Source: Enoplolaimus lenunculus
Taxonomy: Eukaryota > Nematoda > Enoplea > Enoplida > Thoracostomopsidae
Length of the DNA: 64,000 bases
Assembly (NCBI GenBank): GCA_030248215.1
Contig: JASANG010003551.1
Coordinates: 186,001-250,000, forward strand
Direction of reading: 5' to 3'
The position numbers and the translations under genes are program-made. Positions 62,713 through 64,000 of this stretch are shown in pieces (the first letter of the stretch is position 1; every line of letters begins with the position of its first letter). The notes beneath the pieces were generated by a model that saw only the letters and a program-made list of their open reading frames with translations, did not search any database and was not told the DNA's origin.

Positions 62713-62914
62713 TAGAAATTCCGTGTCTACTATACAACAGACGTTTCACAACCAATCGCTGAATGGCAATGGATCGAAACACCAGGCGATTCTTCTGAAG
62801 TCAGACTGGTCAAATTGCGTCCTGGCAAAGACTATCACGTCATCGTTCATGCGCTTGATTCGACAGGCCGAGGACCTGTTACTGCACCGAAAGATACGAC
62901 AGCTGCCGGCGAAG
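35632..62914 (+). CDS. Gene 2 (21 visible exons): CCP, EGF and seven-FN3 extracellular protein, partial at both ends
   Basis: Twenty-one exons give about 1037 continuous residues with every junction phase-matched. Order: N-terminal stretch (35632-36901), one CCP/sushi domain (from 36.8 kb to 38177), cysteine-rich module, EGF, cysteine-rich module, EGF (39689-43198), then seven fibronectin type III domains (44837-62914). Modules this side of the CCP are bounded by phase-1 introns, as expected of exon-shuffled extracellular genes; each FN3 adds one internal phase-0 intron. The product is probably secreted or a cell-surface adhesion molecule. The FN3 pattern IYYxxDxxxxxxxW resembles repeats of DCC/neogenin- and LAR-type receptors, but the CCP/EGF context is unlike those proteins and I cannot name it. 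No start, signal peptide, transmembrane segment or stop lies in the window; the last exon ends in phase 1, so the gene continues. Confidence 0.85.
35968..36125. mobile_element. T element, GTTACTTT-ended subtype
   Basis: GAGCCAATGTTACTTTAAGG and inverse TTAAAGTAACATGGGCC enclose a CCTAAGCC core. Confidence 0.6.
36226..36666. mobile_element. N element followed by truncated T element
   Basis: N spans about 36226-36547 (ATGCATCGTTCACAATAC to AATTGTGAACTATGCAT) with internal inverted GCGTTA/TAACGC blocks. T follows and breaks off in its TTAGGC core at exon 2 of gene 2. Confidence 0.5.
36661..36901 (+). CDS. Gene 2 exon 2: cysteine-containing stretch and start of CCP domain
   Basis: Reads [20 protein letters not shown], then [25 protein letters not shown] and PPPRLRHG. 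The donor GGACA/GTAGGA (phase 2) joins exactly to exon 3, giving HGQYKDMQ. Upstream, the phase-1 acceptor must be CTTAGGCTTAG at 36660, which is the TTAGGC core of a truncated T element; the nearer GCCACAG at 36674 is phase 0 and would not fit exon 1. Either the transposon supplies the acceptor or one exon is missed between. Confidence 0.62.
37030..37150 (+). repeat. P-related or tRNA-derived fragment
   Basis: AGTAGCTGAGCGGTGATAGT, then AACGCC, resembles the A-box part of P elements. The ends are not preserved. Confidence 0.3.
37297..37482. repeat. S element, variant
   Basis: GCACGTGCTAGTTTTTGCAG to TTTGCACGTGTGAATGG. Confidence 0.45.
37735..37950. repeat. S element, partial
   Basis: ACTAGCGCGTGCAAATCGC and the right end AACTTACACGTGTGAATAG, just before exon 3. 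Confidence 0.45.
37993..38177 (+). CDS. Gene 2 exon 3: CCP (sushi) domain
   Basis: 185 nt, phase 2 to 1, acceptor [31 protein letters not shown] and [12 protein letters not shown] match the CCP pattern (VxYxCxxGYxxxGxxxxxC, then Wxxx PxC). With SSC in exon 2 this completes the four CCP cysteines. The donor TTCCG/GTTAGT sits in a 116-bp duplication, so a second copy of exon end plus donor follows at 38263-38293. Confidence 0.83.
38147..38483. repeat. 116-bp duplication of exon 3 end plus T element
   Basis: ATTACGATTCCGGTTTGCGT, donor and the T element start GATCAAGGGCGGAACG occur at 38147 and again at 38263. The second T copy continues to CTTTGCACTGGCCCG. Confidence 0.8.
38709..38849. repeat. 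R element, partial
   Basis: ACCGCAGTGACCCGAATAAT and TTATTTGGCCTCTCTAGAGG. Confidence 0.45.
38850..39164. mobile_element. E element
   Basis: CAAGAGTGTATAATACAAC to GCATCAACCACTATTGG, with the GCGTTGCGTTTTTGGTCGAC block. Confidence 0.55.
39166..39440. mobile_element. E element, second copy head to tail
   Basis: CAAGAGTGGATGATCACTC to AGTGATAATCCACTCTTGG, directly after the previous copy. Confidence 0.55.
39689..39826 (+). CDS. Gene 2 exon 4: cysteine-rich module 1
   Basis: 138 nt, phase 1 to 1, acceptor TTTTTTTAG and donor [22 protein letters not shown] and [19 protein letters not shown] form a compact six-cysteine module ending in the CxxCPxGTxxSxDxxxC pattern seen in growth-factor-receptor and GCC2/GCC3-type repeats. 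A T element abuts the donor. Confidence 0.78.
39829..40013. mobile_element. T element
   Basis: GGTCAATGTATAGAAATGAC to GATCATTGTATGGGC. Begins three bases after exon 4 ends. Confidence 0.55.
40182..40313 (+). CDS. Gene 2 exon 5: EGF-like domain 1
   Basis: 132 nt, phase 1 to 1, acceptor TTGATTTACAG and donor [26 protein letters not shown], then [18 protein letters not shown], is a complete six-cysteine EGF domain (CxxxNGGCxxxC, CxCxxxYxLxxDxxxC). It lacks a calcium-binding N-terminal DxxE. Confidence 0.88.
40331..40485. mobile_element. Short inverted-repeat element carrying the tRNA-Thr-like unit
   Basis: AGTACCATATAGAGCC at the left recurs inverted at the right (GGCTCTATATACCGTTAGTTTGGTACT), followed inwards by related CGAAA(A/G)NTT sequence. 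The tRNA-like unit fills the middle. Lies in the intron after exon 5. Confidence 0.5.
40367..40438 (-). tRNA. tRNA-Thr(GGT)-like sequence inside an inverted-repeat element
   Basis: The minus strand folds as a 72-nt cloverleaf: acceptor GGCTGCG/CGCATCC (6 of 7 pairs), D stem 3 of 4, anticodon stem GCGGA/TCCGT, T stem GTGGG/CCCAC (5 of 5). The anticodon would be GGT, but base 33 is C instead of U. A box TAGCTCAGTGG and B box GGATCGATCC are present. Since it is enclosed by inverted repeats, it may be a mobile tRNA-like unit and not a working tRNA. Confidence 0.45.
40486..41768. other. No gene seen (intron of gene 2)
   Basis: AT-rich intron. A K repeat lies at about 40850-41000 (AACAGCTGGAACGATGC; inverse ATTAAAGCTGGAAAG). 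No exon fits between exons 5 and 6, which are phase-matched without one. Confidence 0.45.
41769..41930. mobile_element. I element
   Basis: ACCATAGCCAGCTCAACATG start and CTGAATCGTTCTGGAGC near a degraded right end. Confidence 0.4.
41991..42131 (+). CDS. Gene 2 exon 6: cysteine-rich module 2
   Basis: 141 nt, phase 1 to 1, acceptor ATTTTTTCAG and donor [21 protein letters not shown] and [19 protein letters not shown] follow exon 4 cysteine for cysteine, so exons 4+5 and 6+7 are a duplicated pair. Confidence 0.8.
42195..42734. mobile_element. T element with about 400-bp hexamer array
   Basis: T ends (GGCCAATGTATAAAACCGGG; GATCTTTACATGGGC) enclose about 65 CTAAGC units (TTAGGC on the other strand) with rare TTTAAG, CATAAG and TATG variants. 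Confidence 0.85.
43064..43198 (+). CDS. Gene 2 exon 7: EGF-like domain 2
   Basis: 135 nt, phase 1 to 1, acceptor TTGGTTGTTTCAG and donor [25 protein letters not shown] and [18 protein letters not shown] give a complete EGF domain, closest in this window to exon 5. Confidence 0.88.
43203..43418. mobile_element. H element
   Basis: AGGGTTGCGCTATGCTTTGT and inverse AAGTATAGCACAATCCTTA enclose CCGTACGGCG / CCGTCACC blocks. Starts at the exon 7 donor. Confidence 0.55.
43453..43679. mobile_element. G element
   Basis: CCCGTATTCTCAAATGCGTG to ATATTTGAGAGCATGAGCC. Confidence 0.5.
43717..44030. mobile_element. E element
   Basis: CCAAGAGTGGATGATGTATA to TATCATGCACTCTTG. Confidence 0.55.
44120..44289. 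repeat. R element, right part
   Basis: CCGTAATTAGGGATACAGAC and the end GTATTATTCGGGTAACTACA. Confidence 0.45.
44500..44774. mobile_element. T element
   Basis: GGCCAATCTATAGAACAGGG to CGCTGATGTTTACATCGGC; the right end region is partly doubled near 44650. Confidence 0.55.
44837..44925 (+). CDS. Gene 2 exon 8: FN3 domain 1, first half
   Basis: 89 nt, phase 1 to 0, acceptor TACTTTTTAG and donor [27 protein letters not shown] matches the A-C strand half of the later FN3 repeats, including the core tryptophan, and resembles exon 18 ([18 protein letters not shown]). Confidence 0.7.
45469..45765. mobile_element. S element
   Basis: CCTATTCACACGTGCAAGTT and inverse ACTTGCACGTGTGAATGGGG. Confidence 0.6.
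45871..46095. mobile_element. G element
   Basis: CGTATTCTCAAATGTGTGTA to TATATGCATTTGACTATATG. Confidence 0.45.
46119..46389 (+). mobile_element. P element with tRNA-like unit
   Basis: TTAA on both sides; ends CCCCTTCTCACA and TGTGAGAAAGGG. Contains A box TATAGCTGAGTGGTG and B box GAGTTCGAATCC. It ends 28 bases before gene 2 exon 9. Confidence 0.65.
46418..46619 (+). CDS. Gene 2 exon 9: FN3 domain 1, second half
   Basis: 202 nt, phase 0 to 1, acceptor [26 protein letters not shown] and [18 protein letters not shown] carry the FN3 C' strand and the LxPxTxY core. The P element at 46119-46389 ends 28 bases before the exon. Confidence 0.87.
46656..46911. mobile_element. T element
   Basis: GGATCCATGTAAAGATCAGG to GCCCCTGTTCTTTACATTGG, starting about 36 bases after exon 9. 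Confidence 0.6.
46990..47623. mobile_element. H element with 10-bp array
   Basis: H ends (GGCGGTGTACTTTTAATGAC; AAGTATAGCGCCATCCTAAG) enclose about 49 units of ACCGTCCGTC (47025-47505) with scattered ATTGTCCGTC variants. The open frame through it is an effect of the repeat. Confidence 0.85.
47990..48202. mobile_element. J element, ordinary copy
   Basis: TACACGGCAAAAAGTGGTGA and inverse CACCATTTTTTGCAGTGTA, with GAGTCAAATTGAC blocks. Reference form for the array at 24378-25469. Confidence 0.65.
48405..48568. repeat. H element with four 30-bp units
   Basis: GACTCACGACGCCGGACAGG repeats four times with a 30-bp period; the H end AAGTATAGCGCCACCC follows. Confidence 0.7.
48613..48692 (+). CDS. 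Gene 2 exon 10: FN3 domain 2, first half
   Basis: 80 nt, phase 1 to 0, acceptor CATATTTTAG and donor [28 protein letters not shown] fits the first half of an FN3 fold with its core tryptophan. An E element begins about 40 bases after the donor. Confidence 0.72.
48733..49034. mobile_element. E element
   Basis: TACAAGAGTGTGCAACTCTT to GCATCATCGACTCTTG. Confidence 0.55.
49475..49816. mobile_element. H element
   Basis: TTAAGGTTTGCGCTATGCTT and inverse GGTACAGCGCATCCCTAAGG enclose CGTACGGCGC blocks without a pure array. Confidence 0.6.
49974..50013 (+). repeat. P element fragment before exon 11
   Basis: GTCAAGCTCCTATAGCTGAG and on is the A-box part of a P element, lying directly before the acceptor of exon 11. 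Confidence 0.45.
50019..50208 (+). CDS. Gene 2 exon 11: FN3 domain 2, second half
   Basis: 190 nt, phase 0 to 1, acceptor GTGACATTTCAG and donor [27 protein letters not shown] and [15 protein letters not shown] carry the usual FN3 signatures. The 45 bases upstream are a fragment of the tRNA-like part of a P element. Confidence 0.87.
50275..50770. mobile_element. T element interrupted by an E element
   Basis: T starts GGCCCATGTAAAGATTAGG; its core is split at 50386-50680 by an E copy (GCATACTTCAATAAGCG to CATGCACGCTTGG) and resumes as GCTTAGACATCGGCTTATCC. Confidence 0.55.
50806..50879 (+). CDS. Gene 2 exon 12: FN3 domain 3, first half
   Basis: 74 nt, phase 1 to 0, acceptor TTTGTCATTTCAG and donor [28 protein letters not shown] is nearly the same as exon 14 ([19 protein letters not shown]), so domains 3 and 4 are a recent tandem duplicate. 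Confidence 0.82.
50968..51237 (+). mobile_element. P element with tRNA-like unit
   Basis: TTAA on both sides; ACCCTTTAACTCATAGAGTA start and CATGTGAGAAAGGGTTAA end. A box CTAGCTGAGTGGTC and B box GGGATCGAATC. Lies in the intron after exon 12. Confidence 0.65.
51500..51892. repeat. 41-bp tandem array in alternating pairs
   Basis: About ten units of AGCGAATCATAACTAACA, alternating AAATTGAACTCGGATCCGAA and GAAGTTAACTTGGATCAGAG forms. Confidence 0.85.
51984..52182 (+). CDS. Gene 2 exon 13: FN3 domain 3, second half
   Basis: 199 nt, phase 0 to 1, acceptor TTAATTTTCAG and donor [30 protein letters not shown] matches exon 15 closely. Tandem arrays sit in both flanking introns, one ending about 90 bases before it and one starting about 60 bases after it. 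Confidence 0.88.
52240..52672. repeat. 38-bp tandem array, about 11 units
   Basis: Unit GGAACAGAGGGGATATATCC plus ATCCTATTCCGGTCGTAA, almost perfect, starting about 60 bases after exon 13. Confidence 0.9.
53093..53164 (-). tRNA. tRNA-like sequence (pseudo-tRNA or SINE head)
   Basis: The minus strand has a paired acceptor GACCGCG/CGTGGTC, the A box TGGTATAGTGG and B box GGTCGATTCCC, giving a tRNA-Glu/Asp-like outline. The anticodon arm is irregular. Probably tRNA-derived; a working gene is doubtful. Confidence 0.4.
53491..53564 (+). CDS. Gene 2 exon 14: FN3 domain 4, first half
   Basis: 74 nt, phase 1 to 0, acceptor TTATGTTTGCAG and donor GAC/GTACGT. Same length and nearly same residues as exon 12. 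A T element begins about 45 bases downstream. Confidence 0.82.
53608..53872. mobile_element. T element
   Basis: GGCCAATGTAAAGAACAGAG to CTGATCTTTACATGGGC. Confidence 0.6.
54185..54428. mobile_element. A element
   Basis: CCCTGTAAATTCCAGTGAGT to CACTGGAATTTACAGTG. Confidence 0.55.
54571..54826. mobile_element. A element with TA flanks
   Basis: TA, CACTGTAAATTTCAGTGAGT and CGGAGTTTACAGTG, TA; just before exon 15. Confidence 0.6.
54847..55048 (+). CDS. Gene 2 exon 15: FN3 domain 4, second half
   Basis: 202 nt, phase 0 to 1, acceptor ACAAATTTTAG and donor [37 protein letters not shown] and GERKISQ parallel exon 13. An A element ends 22 bases before it. Confidence 0.88.
55126..55345. mobile_element. 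G element
   Basis: GGGCCCGTATTCTTAAATGT to CACAATTGTGAGCATGGG. Confidence 0.45.
55371..57675 (+). mobile_element. P element with tRNA-like unit, split by the Q element
   Basis: The left part (55371-55557) and right part (57630-57675) are the two halves of a P copy, TTAA on both sides, with the 2072-bp Q element inserted between them. Confidence 0.65.
55558..57629. mobile_element. Q element: 2072-bp DNA transposon with about 95-bp inverted ends
   Basis: Starts TGCGTCATCCACATTAATTT and ends with its inverse copy; the repeats run about 95 bases and hold CTTTTTCCAACTTGAG. The flanks are TTA/TTA, and the intact P copy at 58226 has a single TTA at the same spot (GAAATTACATC). A 3-bp TWA target is typical of PIF/Harbinger. 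No transposase frame is seen, so it looks non-autonomous. R and T pieces lie inside. Confidence 0.7.
57842..57921 (+). CDS. Gene 2 exon 16: FN3 domain 5, first half
   Basis: 80 nt, phase 1 to 0, acceptor TTGTTATAG and donor [27 protein letters not shown] follows the same W-x-I-x-I pattern as exons 8 and 18. Confidence 0.78.
58226..58497 (+). mobile_element. P element with tRNA-like unit, intact
   Basis: TTAA on both sides. A box TATAGCTCAGTGGTC and B box GGGATCGAATG. Serves as the empty-site control for the Q insertion. Confidence 0.65.
58619..58817 (+). CDS. Gene 2 exon 17: FN3 domain 5, second half
   Basis: 199 nt, phase 0 to 1, acceptor ATGCAATTTCAG and donor [27 protein letters not shown] and [18 protein letters not shown] match FN3 and are closest to exon 19. 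Confidence 0.88.
59161..59569. mobile_element. R element, full length
   Basis: ACTATAGTGACCAGAATAAG and inverse CTTATTCGGGTCACTACA enclose about 370 bases; shorter copies at 35283, 38709, 44120 and inside Q (about 56262-56995). Confidence 0.6.
59907..59983 (+). CDS. Gene 2 exon 18: FN3 domain 6, first half
   Basis: 77 nt, phase 1 to 0, acceptor TCTTTTTTCAG and donor ACG/GTAAGT, both strong. [18 protein letters not shown] gives the first FN3 strands with the core tryptophan. Confidence 0.8.
60588..60735. mobile_element. I element, inverted
   Basis: GGCTCGTAGCCAAGGGGTC to GCGGTGAGCTGGCTATCGG, about 50 bases before exon 19. Confidence 0.5.
60788..60986 (+). CDS. Gene 2 exon 19: FN3 domain 6, second half
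   Basis: 199 nt, phase 0 to 1, acceptor TCATTAAG (weaker than its neighbours) and donor [25 protein letters not shown] and [18 protein letters not shown] parallel exon 17, so domains 5 and 6 look like a second duplicate pair. Confidence 0.83.
61020..62021. other. No gene seen (intron of gene 2)
   Basis: Mixed intron sequence with CCCCCC patches near 61600 and 61710; the frames open here have no features of the gene. Confidence 0.4.
62022..62212. mobile_element. T element, GTTACTTT-ended subtype
   Basis: GGCCAATGTTACTTTAAGGA and inverse CATTAAAGTGACATTAA, about 18 bases before exon 20. Confidence 0.55.
62230..62333 (+). CDS. Gene 2 exon 20: FN3 domain 7, first half
   Basis: 104 nt, phase 1 to 0, acceptor GCAATTTTAG and donor [27 protein letters not shown] gives the FN3 strands and core tryptophan, then [10 protein letters not shown]. 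The final 40 bases recur in altered form at 62534-62573. Confidence 0.78.
62343..62510. mobile_element. H element
   Basis: AAAGGTGCCGCCATACTCGT and inverse AGTAATAGCGCCACCCTAAG, directly after exon 20. Confidence 0.55.
62534..62573 (+). pseudogene. Duplicated end of gene 2 exon 20
   Basis: GGCAAGTGCCACAGAAGAGT and on is a diverged copy of the exon 20 end (GGCAAGTGCCGCAAGAATAT), with two extra bases and no donor. Together with the H element it looks like a duplication around an insertion. Confidence 0.55.
62655..62715. repeat. (ATT)n microsatellite used as acceptor tract
   Basis: TTATTATTATTATTGTTG and similar triplets lead straight into the exon 21 acceptor ATTTAG. Confidence 0.8.
62716..62914 (+). 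CDS. Gene 2 exon 21: FN3 domain 7, second half
   Basis: 199 nt, phase 0 to 1, acceptor ATTATTTAG and donor [40 protein letters not shown] and STGRGPV form a classic FN3 end, the most similar here to textbook FN3 repeats. A (TAT/TTG)n microsatellite runs straight into the acceptor. No following exon is visible before 64000. Confidence 0.87.
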
Positions 62915-63077
62915 GTTAGCGAAATAGAAACAATTAGGGTTGCCGTCTACTCTCCGCGCACGCTACCAAATTGTTTTTGCCCTAAATTTAAGTACGACCC
63001 ACTAGTAAATGCAAAAAAGTATGGCATGTTACGTGGTTAGCGCTGACCCGAACCTTAACTTAACGCGTGTTTTTAAT

Positions 63078-63230
63078 CTATAAAGCTGGAATGCCTCACA
63101 TATGTATTGTGGGCAACTTTCCAGCATTACTTTGTTTACAATATGTTCTTAGAACACAAACGTGATTGTTCTGTGAACAAAATATGCGTGCTGATTGTTG
63201 GACATTAGCAGACTTTTGCGCATTGGTCAA
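63078..63230. repeat. K repeat
   Basis: AAAGCTGGAATGCCTCACAT and TGTATTGTGGGCAACTTTCC match the K repeats near 5558, 40850 and 63835. Confidence 0.35.
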
Positions 63231-63356
63231 AGCCGGCTGACTAGCTTTTTTATATTTCATGATTATATGCGCTTATGTTAGTTGTTTTGGTTTACGATCA
63301 AATTTTCAAATACAAATTGTACCAGCGTGTATTTTTAGCCTTTCAGTTGTACGACC

Positions 63357-63522
63357 AGGTTCGTAGCCAGCTCATCTTGGTGGGGGGGGGGCTAAAAAAT
63401 TTTTAGGAACGGCATTCAAGGGTTTTTAAAAAGTTAAAGCAAGTTTAAACATTTTCTACAGGGGCCAAAATTTTTTCAAAGGGGCTCAGCCTCCGCTGCC
63501 CCCCGTTGGCTACGGACCTGGG
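63357..63522. mobile_element. I element
   Basis: GGTTCGTAGCCAGCTCATCT and inverse CGTTGGCTACGGACCTGG; one 59-bp-type block inside. Reference form for 31726-32534. Confidence 0.6.
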
Positions 63523-64000
63523 TACGACAAGACAAATTGCATCACATCTAATATTAAGCATAACTTTAAACAGAGGCATAGCCAGTATTTTATTATGGAA
63601 AAATATAGTGTCATTTGAATTTTAAAGCAATTCACAAAGAGAATTTTCAAAATAATTAAATCGGTGTTTATGTCAAAAATGGCAAAGATTCGCCCCACCT
63701 CCAGTATTGGAGATGCGTTGAACAAACAGAGTGAACACGAAATATTCATAGTCAAAATGGTTGCAACATTTTCAACCGCGACATCAACAAAAATTATATA
63801 TTAACAAATTTGCTACCACACGCAAATATAAATCAGCTCGATCACTGCACAAAAATACGTATGTGGAGCGTTCCAGCTTTAACAATACTAGCCAACGACG
63901 TTGCAACATTTGCAACGCTACACTTATCTTATTTTTCTCATCAGTTCATTTTTATATCTGGTGACATATCGGCATATATTTGTTAATTTGCATACACTTT
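63523..64000. other. No gene seen
   Basis: AT-rich sequence, with K-like AATACGTATGTGGAGCGTTC near 63855. The next gene 2 exon is expected beyond the window. Confidence 0.4.

Overview
The window reads as repeat-rich, AT-rich metazoan nuclear DNA. Small exons with GT-AG introns of about 0.4 to 4.4 kb encode extracellular animal modules (CUB, C-type lectin, CCP/sushi, EGF, fibronectin type III). The hexamer TTAGGC, the nematode telomere motif, is abundant inside dispersed repeats, and the acceptor style (TTTTCAG) also suits a nematode. A large-genome nematode is my best guess, but it is an inference. I see no bacterial, organellar or viral gene.

Two genes on the + strand can be rebuilt exon by exon with matching intron phases. 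Gene 1 (6870-19388, start missing) has eight exons: one CUB domain, one C-type-lectin-like domain, a transmembrane segment and a cytoplasmic tail of about 258 residues, with a stop at 19386-19388 and AATAAA at 19648. Gene 2 (35632-62914, both ends missing) has 21 visible exons: an N-terminal cysteine-containing stretch, one CCP domain, two pairs of cysteine-rich plus EGF modules, then seven fibronectin type III domains, each split over two exons with phases 1-0-1. Between them (19.4-35.6 kb) I see only weak candidate exons of unknown product.

Almost everything else is repeats, named here by letter. T: elements ending in GGCCCATGTAWAGA with TTAGGC-rich cores. A: TA-flanked elements starting CACTGTAAATT. 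E: about 310 bp, ending in AAGAGTGGATGATG. G: CGTATTCTCAAATGCG ends. H: GGCGCTATAC ends with CCGTCCG-rich cores. I: GTAGCCAGCTCA ends. J: GAGTCAAATTGACTC-rich. L: TACTTAAGTA-rich. M: AAGCTAAACTT-rich. N: ATGCATCGTTCACAAT ends. O: one 588-bp inverted-repeat element. P: TTAA-flanked piggyBac-like elements carrying a tRNA-like unit. Q: a 2072-bp TTA-flanked element. R: TAGTGACCCGAATA ends. S: CTTGCACGTGTGAA ends. K: TTAAAGCTGGAA ends. Most look like non-autonomous terminal-inverted-repeat DNA transposons; no transposase gene is visible.

The most striking pattern is that T, H, I and J each have an ordinary copy and a copy whose interior has become a tandem array (6- and 48-bp, 10-bp, 59-bp and 141-bp units). 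The window thus shows several apparent births of satellite DNA inside short transposons. Two families also carry tRNA-like Pol III units between inverted repeats, and several host splice sites lie in or against transposon ends.
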